Positions 8,354 through 15,799 are shown, counted from the first letter of the stretch. The stretch: 32,001 bases of DNA from Bacillota bacterium (GCA_021793015.1 JAJYTO010000014.1:1-32001), one strand, 5' to 3'. The notes: generated by a model not told the origin, from the sequence alone. A program made the numbers and translations.

Positions 8354-9994
8354 TTGTCCGAAGAGGCGGAAGGGAAATTCGGGCGCGGAACGTCGTCAAT
8401 GGTAACGGCCGTATTTGTGTCGCGGGTGCTCGGACTCCTGTTCATCATACCGTTGCAAAATATGATCGGCGGATACGCGTACGGGATTTATTATCTGGCC
8501 TATCCACTGTATACCGTCATGCTGACCCTTTCCACAGCCGGCTTCCCTCTCGCCCTGTCCAAAACCGTCAGCGACCTGGCCGCGCGCGGCAAGCATAAAG
8601 AGGCGACCGCCGTCTATCGCATCGTGGGCCACTCCATGCTGGTGTTTGGTTTGGCAGCGTTTCTGCTCATGTGGTTTCTGGGACCGCTCTATCTGCGGAT
8701 GGCCCTGCCCCATCCCGACGCCGCGCAGATGCAGGCGGCGCTGCCCGCAATCAGGGCGCTCGCGCCTGCGCTGATCCTGTTTCCGCTCATCAGCGCGATG
8801 CGGGGGTACCTGCAGGGATATCTGCGCTTTCAGCCGTCCGCAACTTCTCAGGTCGTTGAGCAGATCGCTCGCGTTGCCGTCATACTGATCGGAGTACTCA
8901 TCGCGGTCAAACTGGGATTCGGCCCGCCTGTTACAGCGGCGGTCGCCACCTTCGGCGCAGCCGCAGGGGCGGCGCCCGCGTTTCTGCTTTTGCGCAAGGC
9001 CGTCATCCGGGTGCGCAGTGAGATGCGCCGGAGGTCCCGGTACGCGCCCCAACCGCATCTCAAAGCCAGACGCATCCTGTGGCGGCTTCTAATGTACTCG
9101 ATGCCTATCGCCATGGGCACCCTCATCCTCCCGCTGTCGCAACAGATAGACGCCTGGACGGTTCCCCGCGGATTGATGGACAGAGGTCTGAGCTTCATGG
9201 CGGCCACCACCGAGTACGGAATCTACAGCGGCGAAGCCCTGAAACTCATTCAGCTCCCGCTGTCGTTTGCCAACGCGATTGGCGTCGCCGTGATGCCCGG
9301 ACTGACCGAGGCGCTGTCGCTCGGCAACAACTCGCTCGCGAAAGACCGTCTTGTCATGACGCTGCGCATGACCGCTTTCATCACTTTGCCAGCCGCCGCG
9401 GCACTGAGCATACTCGCCCTGCCGCTCAATATCGCCCTGTTCCGTTCGTCCGCGGGAACCGGGGCCATTGCGCTGGCTGGCCTGATCAGCATCTTTAGCG
9501 CGATCGAACTGGTCTCCACCTATATCCTGCAGGGATACGACCGGTTTTACACTCCGGTCGGGCACATGGCCGTCGGACTCCTGATCAAGCTGGCGCTCAA
9601 TGTCATCCTGGTTCCGATCTTCGGCATTGACGGCGCTGCCATTGCCAGTGTGTTCGGCTATATGGTTTCATCGTGGCTCAATATGGGAGCGATTCGAAGG
9701 GTCACCGGCATTCGCGCATCCATGCCGGCGCTGTCCTGGCGGACCATGGTCGCAACCGCTGCCGCCGGGCTTTGGCTGTACGCCGTCGAAAGACTGTACG
9801 TGAGTTCGGGCGTCTGGGTTCCCGGCATTCAACAGTCGCGCCTGTTTTCTCTGGGAGTCGTCTTGGCGGGACTCGCGACCGCCGGACCCGTGTACCTCGG
9901 TGTGGCGCTTCTGGTCCGCGCCGTCAACACTCAGGAACTCTCGCGCATGCCCGTGTTGGGCCGTTTCTTCGTGCATCCCGAAATATCGCCGTAG
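8354..9994 (+). CDS. polysaccharide/lipid flippase, SpoVB/MurJ-like (MOP family)
   Basis: Membrane protein of the MATE/MOP exporter superfamily, whose members flip undecaprenyl-linked wall precursors; SpoVB acts in spore cortex synthesis. The 546-aa product begins SEEAEGKFGRGTSSMVTAVFVSRVLGLL and shows about 14 hydrophobic segments. Family landmarks include ISAMRGYLQGYLRFQPS-type residues in the second repeat and QQIDAWTVP in the third. The TTG at 8354 is chosen because GAGGAG lies about 10 nt upstream; a GTG at 8336 lacks a site. It reads on the plus strand between minus-strand csfB and bofA, an insertion relative to B. subtilis. Its stop codon falls inside dispersed element copy 3. SpoVB, YtgP and MurJ cannot be told apart here. 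Confidence 0.85.
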   Translation: MSEEAEGKFGRGTSSMVTAVFVSRVLGLLFIIPLQNMIGGYAYGIYYLAYPLYTVMLTLSTAGFPLALSKTVSDLAARGKHKEATAVYRIVGHSMLVFGLAAFLLMWFLGPLYLRMALPHPDAAQMQAALPAIRALAPALILFPLISAMRGYLQGYLRFQPSATSQVVEQIARVAVILIGVLIAVKLGFGPPVTAAVATFGAAAGAAPAFLLLRKAVIRVRSEMRRRSRYAPQPHLKARRILWRLLMYSMPIAMGTLILPLSQQIDAWTVPRGLMDRGLSFMAATTEYGIYSGEALKLIQLPLSFANAIGVAVMPGLTEALSLGNNSLAKDRLVMTLRMTAFITLPAAAALSILALPLNIALFRSSAGTGAIALAGLISIFSAIELVSTYILQGYDRFYTPVGHMAVGLLIKLALNVILVPIFGIDGAAIASVFGYMVSSWLNMGAIRRVTGIRASMPALSWRTMVATAAAGLWLYAVERLYVSSGVWVPGIQQSRLFSLGVVLAGLATAGPVYLGVALLVRAVNTQELSRMPVLGRFFVHPEISP

Positions 9995-10007
9995 GCGTAT
10001 ATTGTTC
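9975..10007 (+). repeat. two-hairpin dispersed element, copy 3 (divergent)
   Basis: ATCCCG then arm GAAATATCGCC (9980-9990), loop GTA and arm GGCGTATATT (from 9994). Compared with copies 1 and 2, AAAAAT has become AAATAT and the opposite arm has changed to ATATT, so pairing is kept. The TAG stop of the flippase gene lies at the loop (9992-9994). A further 8-bp hairpin (CGCTGCGC with GCGCAGCG) follows near 10022-10045, inside bofA coding sequence. Confidence 0.65.
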
Positions 10008-10010
10008 CCG

Positions 10011-10277
10011 CTAGAGAATCCATCGCTGCGCCACAGCGAGCGCAGCGACCCCCGGCAGTCCAAGAACGCTGGCCACCCCGGCCGTTGCGAAGTTCAGGGG
10101 TACGTGAAACCCGTATGCTTTCCCGACGTAATCGACAGCCACAAGGCCAAATCCCCCGATCACCAGATTGCGCAGCAACCCGCCAATAAACGCCAGCGGA
10201 TTTTTCGCCGCCCTAATAATCACGAGCAGCAGCAAAACGGCTGCCAACCCCAGCCACATCACAGGTGACACCGACAT
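10011..10277 (-). CDS. bofA: BofA, inhibitor of pro-sigma-K processing
   Basis: Integral membrane protein that, with SpoIVFA, holds the protease SpoIVFB inactive so that pro-sigma-K is not cut too early. The 88-aa product has one strong hydrophobic helix at residues 8-21 (WLGLAAVLLLLVII), the family block NPLAFIGGLLRNLVIGGFGL, and a C-terminal hydrophobic stretch with LNFATAGVASVLGLPGVAAL. Length and order match the BofA family (87 aa in B. subtilis). The ATG at 10275-10277 has TGGAGGG about 6 nt upstream. It follows yaaL as in B. subtilis. Its target, pro-sigma-K, is encoded 8 kb away in this window. Confidence 0.94.
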   Translation of the reverse strand: MSVSPVMWLGLAAVLLLLVIIRAAKNPLAFIGGLLRNLVIGGFGLVAVDYVGKAYGFHVPLNFATAGVASVLGLPGVAALAVAQRWIL

Positions 10278-10310
10278 GCCGATCCCTCCACTGTCATATT
10301 CACATTCAGT

Positions 10311-10336
10311 GCGCCTGCCAAAATTGGGTTTATCAC
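10311..10336 (-). repeat. motif shared by the holB-yabA and yaaL-bofA gaps, copy 2
   Basis: Reads GATAAACCCAATTTT then GGCAGGCGC on the minus strand, about 35 nt before the bofA start. It matches the segment upstream of yabA. It may be part of a promoter or a repeat; the sequence does not decide. Confidence 0.4.
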
Positions 10337-10343
10337 TGCTCCC

Positions 10344-10661
10344 CTAGACGCCGGGTCTTTTCGACGGCCTGTCAGACGACGACGCAAAGCTTGGCCGACG
10401 CCTGGCGAATGGCCGAACCGCTCCCTGAACATCGACCGACAGTTGCAGCCTCCGCGCCACCCGCATGAGACCCTCATAACGCATTTCCGCTGCGGTCAGC
10501 AGATAAACGGCGTCGTCGACAACCTTCGGGTCAACGGCATTGTTGAACTGCTGCATCGCGAGCTCCCAAGCTGCATGCGCCTTGGCAATCTCCTCGAGCA
10601 GTTCTTCATTCAGTTTTTCGGAATAACCGTCTATGTTGCCCAGCATGTCCAAATCATCCAT
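10344..10661 (-). CDS. yaaL: YaaL family protein (DUF2508)
   Basis: Small conserved protein of unknown function, always between recR and bofA in Bacilli. The 105-aa product is mostly helical, with a family-like middle (AHAAWELAMQQFNNAVDPKVV, then DDAVYLLTAAEMRYEGLM). A basic, serine- and proline-rich tail of about 30 residues extends beyond the usual length. The ATG at 10659-10661 has an AGAGGG site 7 nt upstream. A TATACT sequence about 30 nt upstream could be its own -10. No catalytic motif is visible. Confidence 0.8.
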   Translation of the reverse strand: MDDLDMLGNIDGYSEKLNEELLEEIAKAHAAWELAMQQFNNAVDPKVVDDAVYLLTAAEMRYEGLMRVARRLQLSVDVQGAVRPFARRRPSFASSSDRPSKRPGV

Positions 10662-10735
10662 GGCCAGCCCTCTACTTTCCTGCCGCGAATAGTAGAGTAT
10701 AGTCGGCTGGCCTGAACAATATGACAAAACCCAAG

Positions 10736-10769
10736 AACAGGCTCTTATAGAGGTGGTTCAGGCTCTTAC
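10736..10769 (-). repeat. tandem AGAGCCTG motif after recR
   Basis: Directly after the recR stop the minus strand reads TAAGAGCCTGAACC and, 22 nt on, TAAGAGCCTGTTC. A third copy, TTAGAGCCTGTTC, lies at about 25553-25565, again at the stop codon of a minus-strand gene (the winged-helix regulator). Role unknown. Confidence 0.4.
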
Positions 10770-11368
10770 AGTGGGCGGCGGAACTCGAAGGCGCGGGCGA
10801 GAGTCATCTCGTCCGCGTATTCCAAATCGCCTCCCACCGGCAACCCATGCGCGATGCGCGTCACCTCAAGCCCATCGAACCCGTGGGCGAGTCTGGCGAT
10901 GTACTGCGCTGTCGCCTCCCCCTCAATCGTTGAGTTCGTGGCGAGAATGACCTCTTTCAGGTGATCATCCGCCATGCGGACAAAGAGTTCCCGTAAATGC
11001 AACTGATCGGGACCCACACCGTCAATCGGCGAGATGGCGCCGCCCAAAACGTGGTACAGTCCTTGGTATGTCCGCATGCGCTCAAGCGCAATCACATCTT
11101 TTGTATCCTGCACGACGCAAATGGCGCTGCGATCCCGGCCCGGATCTCCACACACGGCGCAGGGAGAGACATCGGTCACGGCGCAGCACTGCCCACACAG
11201 GGTGAGCCCATGCTTGACCTGACGCAGAGCCTCAATCAGCGTCTCCACCTGATCTTCCGGCAGCGAGATGATATGAAAGGCCAGCCTCTGCGCCGATTTT
11301 GGACCAATGCCCGGCAATCGTCCAAACTGTTCGATAAGGGTGACGATCGGTTCGGGAAACCCATTCAT
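10766..11368 (-). CDS. recR: recombination protein RecR
   Basis: Works with RecF and RecO to load RecA onto gapped DNA. The 200-aa product has the N-terminal helix-hairpin-helix (LIEQFGRLPGIGPKSAQRLA), a zinc module CGQC with CAVC about 15 residues later (residues 57-75), and a Toprim domain starting ICVVQDTKDVIALER. The conserved C-terminal part is VTRIAHGLPVGGDLEYADEM. The ATG at 11366-11368 overlaps the stop of yaaK in the sequence TGATG, so translation is probably coupled. The frame would allow a TTG one codon earlier. Confidence 0.96.
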   Translation of the reverse strand: MNGFPEPIVTLIEQFGRLPGIGPKSAQRLAFHIISLPEDQVETLIEALRQVKHGLTLCGQCCAVTDVSPCAVCGDPGRDRSAICVVQDTKDVIALERMRTYQGLYHVLGGAISPIDGVGPDQLHLRELFVRMADDHLKEVILATNSTIEGEATAQYIARLAHGFDGLEVTRIAHGLPVGGDLEYADEMTLARAFEFRRPL

Positions 11369-11679
11369 CAAAAGAGACCCGGGATGTTAAATCCCTTCGC
11401 ATATTTACCCATCTGCTCTTCGACGAGAACCTCCACCTTGTGCTCGGCGTCGCGCAGGGCGGTCAGAATCAGGTCTTCCAGCATATCCACATCGTCCTTG
11501 TCAACCACCTCGGGCTTTATTTTTACGCTTTGTATCTTGCGGTGTCCACTGAGTTCAATCCGGACAACATCGCCGCTCGCCTGTCCGACCACCGTCATGT
11601 TGCCGAGGGCCTCCTGCGCCTGCGCCATATCCTCTTGCAGTTTCTTTGCCTGTTTCATCAACTGGTTCATGTTTTTCAC
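11368..11679 (-). CDS. yaaK: YbaB/EbfC family nucleoid-associated protein
   Basis: Small dimeric DNA-binding protein found between dnaX and recR in most bacteria; exact role unsettled. The 103-aa product shows the family pattern: a basic helical N-terminus (MNQLMKQAKKLQEDMAQAQ), the strand GDVVRIELSGHRKIQSVKI, and DVDMLEDLILTALRDAEHKV. The tail is glycine/phenylalanine rich (KGFNIPGLF). It starts at a GTG (11677-11679) with AGGAGAG 8 nt upstream. It overlaps recR by one base and follows dnaX by 96 nt. Confidence 0.93.
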   Translation of the reverse strand: MKNMNQLMKQAKKLQEDMAQAQEALGNMTVVGQASGDVVRIELSGHRKIQSVKIKPEVVDKDDVDMLEDLILTALRDAEHKVEVLVEEQMGKYAKGFNIPGLF

Positions 11680-11775
11680 CAGATAATCTCTCCTTTAACC
11701 ATGCTGTCAATGCGGATGAATCCCGTGTTTCATCGTCTGCGGCGTTTGACTTGCCGAATGCCCCGTGCATGAGAT

Positions 11776-13686
11776 CTATTCATCGACGATGGTCACTCGA
11801 TCTTCACCGATCAATTCTATCACTTTTTTGACCCATGGTTCCTGCTGGGCGTCCGCTGTTAGCTCGCTCTGCCAGGGATCCGCAGATCTCTGGACAAGCT
11901 CCCATTGTTGCTCAAGCACGCTGACCAACGTCAGTGGACGTGAAGCGAACGCGGACAGAACAGTCTCAATCACCTCTTTGTGGGGACTGCGCATCACCGT
12001 CTCCGCATGGACCGCGGTCTTGAACGCCACCACGATCTGCTCCCCGTTAACGGCCACGGGACGCCCTGCGAATAACCACGCGCGCGATTGGACGCTGCGC
12101 TTTTTCACGTCTTCCAGTATGCTCTGCCACTGCGTCCGCAGTTGTTCCAGACTGGCCTGTTCAGCTTCCGACATCGTTCCGGACACCCCCGGAGGGGCTT
12201 TTGTCCGTGCTCCCCGCCGACGGTCCGCGCTGTCTGTGGGAACGGTCTCCAAGCCCGCCGCCTCCTCGCTGGCTGGCGGTCCCGACGGCCCCAGCGAAGG
12301 CGGAGACGCCGGCTCTTTGCCGGTTCCGTTTGCACCCGCACTCACGCGGTCCGGCCATGACGATCGCACAGAACGCGTCTCCGCACCTTCTGCGTCCGTC
12401 TCTTGGCCTGTCGTTCTGCTCGATGACGATCGCACAGAACGCGTCTCCACACCCTTGCCTGAGTCAGCCGCTACGGTGTTCCCCTGCCCGCGCGCCAACA
12501 GCCGTTCCAGTCCGCTCACCCTTTTTTGCAGGCGGTCCAGCGCGTCGCGCCACGCGCCGTCATTGGGGCGAGCTTCCGCAGCCTGTGGCTCCGGCGAGAC
12601 GGACGCAGCGCTCATCAGTGACAACAGACCTATTTCAACAAAGAGACGAGCCTGCGTTTGAAATCGCAACTCCGACTGCACCATGGCAAGCCTTTCGACG
12701 ACAGCCAGAAAAGAAGACACGGCAGGGCGCTGTATGGCAACTGGAAACGCGGGGTCGTAATGCGCGCGTTCATCGGCGTCCGAGCCTTTCGCTCCGCTCT
12801 TTAGCATAATAGCGTCGCGCCCATAGGACAGCATATCGTTCAGCAGTTGGGCTGCGTCGACACCTTTGCTCCACAGGTCAGACAACAGCCGCAACATGGT
12901 TCCCGGCTCGCCGCCAAGCAGACAGCCAAAAATCTCTCCGATGCGTTCGCTCGCCACCCCCCCCAGCACTTCCGCCACCTGTTCAACGCCGACTCGGGCG
13001 TCTGCGAACGAGAGCGCCTGATCAAGCAGGGACAGGGCGTCGCGCAGACCGCCTTCCGTCGCTCTGGCAATCTGCCATAAGGCGGCGTCTTCCACGTCCG
13101 CGTTGATCGCCCGGACAACCCTCTGCAGATGCCTGACGACCAGTTCACTCTTGACCCGTGAGAATTCGAACCGCTGACACCGCGACGCAATCGTCGCCGG
13201 CACCTTGTGAATCTCTGTGGTCGCCAGCACAAACAGGCAATATTCGGGCGGTTCCTCCAGCGTCTTTAGCAGTGCGTTAAACGCTTCCTGCGTGAGCATG
13301 TGAACTTCGTCAATGACGTACACTTTGCGACGGATTTCCGTCGGGGCGTATCTCACCTGTTCCAGCAAACTCCTGATTTCTTCAATGCCGCGGTTGGATG
13401 CCCCATCCATCTCCACAACGTCCATCACGCGCGCCAGGGAAATGCCCCGACACGCGGCGCACTCGTTGCAGGGCTCTACGCCGTCTGGATTTTCACAGTT
13501 CACCGCCTTGGCGAGAATCTTCGCGAGACTCGTTTTCCCCGTGCCGCGCGGACCGGAAAACAGATAGGCATGGGCCAGTTTATCAAGTCTGAGCGCGTTG
13601 GTCAGCGTCGTAACGACATGCTCCTGGCCCACCACGTCGGAGAATCGCTGCGGGCGCCATTCCCTGTACAGGGCGATATAGGACAC
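11776..13686 (-). CDS. dnaX: DNA polymerase III gamma/tau subunit
   Basis: Core ATPase of the clamp loader; the tau form also ties polymerase to helicase. The 636-aa product opens YIALYREWRPQRFSDVVGQE. It has Walker A GPRGTGKT (45-52), zinc cysteines 64, 73, 76 and 79, Walker B VIDEVHM (124-130) and the SRC sensor (ASRCQRFEF). After domain III comes a long serine/proline-rich linker (about residues 380-520) with an internal duplication, then a tau-type C-terminal domain (QWQSILEDVKKRSVQSRAWL). I see no six-A slippery site of the E. coli kind. The GTG at 13684-13686 has AAGGAG upstream, lying in the end of the kinase gene 6 nt away, so coexpression is likely. Confidence 0.96.
   Translation of the reverse strand: MSYIALYREWRPQRFSDVVGQEHVVTTLTNALRLDKLAHAYLFSGPRGTGKTSLAKILAKAVNCENPDGVEPCNECAACRGISLARVMDVVEMDGASNRGIEEIRSLLEQVRYAPTEIRRKVYVIDEVHMLTQEAFNALLKTLEEPPEYCLFVLATTEIHKVPATIASRCQRFEFSRVKSELVVRHLQRVVRAINADVEDAALWQIARATEGGLRDALSLLDQALSFADARVGVEQVAEVLGGVASERIGEIFGCLLGGEPGTMLRLLSDLWSKGVDAAQLLNDMLSYGRDAIMLKSGAKGSDADERAHYDPAFPVAIQRPAVSSFLAVVERLAMVQSELRFQTQARLFVEIGLLSLMSAASVSPEPQAAEARPNDGAWRDALDRLQKRVSGLERLLARGQGNTVAADSGKGVETRSVRSSSSRTTGQETDAEGAETRSVRSSWPDRVSAGANGTGKEPASPPSLGPSGPPASEEAAGLETVPTDSADRRRGARTKAPPGVSGTMSEAEQASLEQLRTQWQSILEDVKKRSVQSRAWLFAGRPVAVNGEQIVVAFKTAVHAETVMRSPHKEVIETVLSAFASRPLTLVSVLEQQWELVQRSADPWQSELTADAQQEPWVKKVIELIGEDRVTIVDE
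12357..12448. repeat. 26-bp direct repeat within the dnaX linker
   Basis: The 26 bases at 12357-12382 recur exactly at 12423-12448, 66 bp apart, which is in frame. On the protein they give GVETRSVRSS and GAETRSVRSS in the disordered linker. This looks like a recent in-frame duplication. Confidence 0.85.
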
Positions 13687-13692
13687 GCGCCC

Positions 13693-14817
13693 TCACTCCT
13701 TTAGCGCTGGCAACAACACTGAGAATGTCGTTCCAAAGCCCTTCGAAAACACCCGTATTTCCCCTCCAAGATCCGCGACGATCCGTTGGCAAATAGCCAG
13801 GCCCAATCCGGTGCCGTGTTCCTTCATCGTGAAAAAGGCGTCGAAGATGCGATCGACCATATAGGCAGGTATGCCAGGACCCGTATCGGTCACATTGATT
13901 CGGACTGAACTCGCTACGTCGTCGTATTCTGCCGCCAGAGTCAAAACGCCGCCGCCCTCCATCGCGTCAAGGGCATTGCTGATGAGATTCAGGAGCACCT
14001 GGCGGAGCATGTTTCGGTCCGCCCGAATGGGCGGCGTCTCCTGCATCATGATTTGCACTGTGGTGTTGCGCAACAACGCTTCAGAGCGGACGATGGCGGC
14101 AACCTCTTCCAGGACCTGTCCGGACGCCAGCGTTTCAAGGACGATGCCGGCCGGTTTGGTCAACATCAGCATCTGGTTCACAAGTTGGTTCACACGATCG
14201 ATTTCCGCGAGCATGAGCCCTATGTACACCTGGTGTCTAGCAGTATCGCTGTTCATCAGATCGGTTTCCAACAACTGCAGAAACCCCCTGATCGATGTGA
14301 GTGGATTCCGGATCTCATGCGCAATACCGGCGGCAATCTTGCCGGCGGTCGCCAATTTATCGTTGCGCACAATCTGCGACTCAATCGTCGGCAGGTTGTC
14401 AATCTCGCGACAAACAAACAGCCATCCTTCCGGTTTATCCCCGATCATCATGACTTTTGCGTCCACGAGCAGGTGGACCAACTGATAGGATCTTTCAAAA
14501 TGCACGAGACGCGATCGATAGTCTTTCTGATCCGTCAGCGTTTTTTCAAACAGGGTGAGCATGGGAGGGAACCCGCCCAGCACGGTCTGCAGAGGCTGGC
14601 CGGAATGCGCGGGCGGAATGCCCATGATTTTTGCGAACGCCGGATTATACTGGATGACCAAACGGCTTTGTTCAATGTACACAAAGGCAACCGGTATAAT
14701 GCCCATAATAAAACGGATTGCTCTCTCGGCTGCAATGGATTCTCCAGTATCGCTAACCGAATCCAACCCAAGAGCTTCCAGTAGCCGTGATGGGATCTCC
14801 GGCTGAGGCCCTGTCAT
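13693..14817 (-). CDS. PAS-domain sensor histidine kinase, orphan
   Basis: Cytosolic two-component kinase. The 374-aa product has no transmembrane segment. A PAS domain (about residues 35-145, FIMGIIPVAFVYIEQ, YNPAFAKIMG) is followed by the phosphoacceptor helix with His167 in AHEIRNPLTSIRGFLQLL. The ATP-binding domain follows, with N box NLISNALDAMEGG, G1 DTGPGIP and G2 GTGLGLAICQ. The layout resembles the sporulation phosphorelay kinases and NtrB-like kinases. The ATG at 14815-14817 has AGGGGGG 9 nt upstream. No response regulator gene is beside it. It lies between SRP RNA and dnaX, where B. subtilis has nothing, and its end carries the dnaX ribosome binding site. Its role in sporulation is inference. 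Confidence 0.88.
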   Translation of the reverse strand: MTGPQPEIPSRLLEALGLDSVSDTGESIAAERAIRFIMGIIPVAFVYIEQSRLVIQYNPAFAKIMGIPPAHSGQPLQTVLGGFPPMLTLFEKTLTDQKDYRSRLVHFERSYQLVHLLVDAKVMMIGDKPEGWLFVCREIDNLPTIESQIVRNDKLATAGKIAAGIAHEIRNPLTSIRGFLQLLETDLMNSDTARHQVYIGLMLAEIDRVNQLVNQMLMLTKPAGIVLETLASGQVLEEVAAIVRSEALLRNTTVQIMMQETPPIRADRNMLRQVLLNLISNALDAMEGGGVLTLAAEYDDVASSVRINVTDTGPGIPAYMVDRIFDAFFTMKEHGTGLGLAICQRIVADLGGEIRVFSKGFGTTFSVLLPALKE

Positions 14818-14846
14818 GTCCAAAGCCCCCCTGAAGTGACGCAAGT

Positions 14847-14990
14847 TGGCAAAACTCTCAGCGCCACCTGGCCAGGCGGAACTGCGGCGCCCGTCCGGCA
14901 TCCCTTAGTGCTGCTTCCGTCAGGACCTGACACAGTTCGGGAGCGAACGTCGCGCAGGACCCAACCAGATGTACGCTGAGACCATCGCCA
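14847..14990 (-). ncRNA. ffs: signal recognition particle RNA, short form
   Basis: Scaffold for Ffh in the signal recognition particle. The conserved apical core GTGTCAGGTCC, then TGACGGAAGCAGCACTAAG, is on the minus strand near 14905-14935. The ends pair: TGGC and CTCAGCG at the 5' side with CGCTGAG and GCCA at the 3' side. This gives about 144 nt. Only 24 nt separate it from tRNA-Ser, so there is no room for the 5' Alu domain of the about 271-nt B. subtilis scRNA. The position between tadA and dnaX is conserved. Exact ends are estimated from the pairing. Confidence 0.9.
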
Positions 14991-15014
14991 AAATACACCG
15001 TCAAAAAGACAAAG

Positions 15015-15104
15015 TGGCGGAGAGAGTGGGATTCGAACCCACGAGCCCTGTAAAGGACTACTCGCTTTCGAGGCGAGCTCCTTCGACCACTCGGACATCT
15101 CTCC
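15015..15104 (-). tRNA. tRNA-Ser (anticodon CGA)
   Basis: The acceptor GGAGAGA pairs with TCTCTCC. The anticodon stem CTCGC/GCGAG holds loop CTCGAAA, giving anticodon CGA for UCG codons. A long variable arm, as expected for serine, and T-loop GGTTCGAATCC are present. CCA is encoded (15015-15017). It lies 24 nt upstream of the SRP RNA on the same strand. Confidence 0.97.
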
Positions 15105-15146
15105 GCAAGTCATCGCGTCAACGGACTGCCAGTTTTATGCGCATTG

Positions 15147-15620
15147 TCATCGTTGTTCGCGAAAGAAATCCCTAAGCATCATACCACACTTCGCCGCCAA
15201 TATGCCACCCATGACAACCGGATAGTGATTGAGACCCTTGATTCCATACATCTCGAAAAGGGACTCAATGGCTCCTCCTTTGGGATTTTGAGCGCCATAC
15301 ACCACCTGGGAGATGCGGCTCTGCGAAATGGCTCCCGCGCACATCAGGCACGGTTCCACAGTGACATAGAGCGCACAACCGCTGAGGCGCCAGTCACCCT
15401 TTGCCCGCCCGGCTTCCCGGATCGCCGCCATTTCAGCGTGGGCTGTCGCATCATCCGTTGTCTCGCGCCTGTTGTACCCTGATCCGATCACGCAGCCGTC
15501 CTCTGAGACGACGACAGCACCGATAGGAACTTCCCCCAATTCCCAGGCCAACAGCGCCTGTTGCAACGCAAGCTCCATGTAGTGCTCATGCGCCTCGTGT
15601 TGCCCATGCTCCTCAGCCAG
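15147..15620 (-). CDS. tadA: tRNA(adenine34) deaminase, probable CTG start
   Basis: Converts A34 to inosine in the wobble position of tRNA-Arg(ACG). The zinc deaminase motifs are HAEM (zinc His and catalytic Glu) and PCLMC; GEVPIGAVVV near the start and NHYPVVMGGILAAKC near the end fit TadA. The first ATG (15576-15578) has no good ribosome binding site. The frame stays open 14 codons upstream and encodes AEEHGQHEAHEHYM, which looks like a TadA N-terminus. AAGGGGG (15630-15636) lies 9 nt before a CTG at 15618-15620. I therefore favour the CTG (157 aa). It is on the minus strand ahead of tRNA-Ser, as yaaJ is in B. subtilis relative to scr. Confidence 0.9.
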   Translation of the reverse strand: MAEEHGQHEAHEHYMELALQQALLAWELGEVPIGAVVVSEDGCVIGSGYNRRETTDDATAHAEMAAIREAGRAKGDWRLSGCALYVTVEPCLMCAGAISQSRISQVVYGAQNPKGGAIESLFEMYGIKGLNHYPVVMGGILAAKCGMMLRDFFREQR

Positions 15621-15723
15621 CGAACTGATCCCCCTTCATCGCGCAACCCTCACGTCCACTGTACCAAAAACCGTCTCTTCATGCACATGCGCGCACCATG
15701 CAGCATAGGCTTTCATGCCTGAG

Positions 15724-15799
15724 TTTTGCGAAGCAAAATCTTACTGACGCTGCCCCAACAACCGGGTCGAAAATTCTCCTGCGGCGATTTTTCGGGATA
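15724..15799 (-). repeat. two-hairpin dispersed element, copy 4 (inverted)
   Basis: Read on the minus strand: TATCCCG, arm GAAAAATCGCC, loop GCA, arm GGAGAATTTTC (15769-15793), linker CCCGGTTGTTGG identical to copy 1 (about 15754-15766), then hairpin B TTTTGC, TTC, GCAAAA (15724-15738). Hairpin B is 15 nt further from A than in copies 1 and 2. Confidence 0.75.

Noticed and set aside
12100-12130. Programmed frameshift site in dnaX
   Set aside because: The run in GTGAAAAAGCGC has too few A residues in the needed phase, and no stop-limited gamma product is predicted there.
11765-12661. Plus-strand frame of 298 codons opposite dnaX
   Set aside because: It lies over the low-complexity dnaX linker and tau domain, with no ribosome binding site and no recognisable motif.
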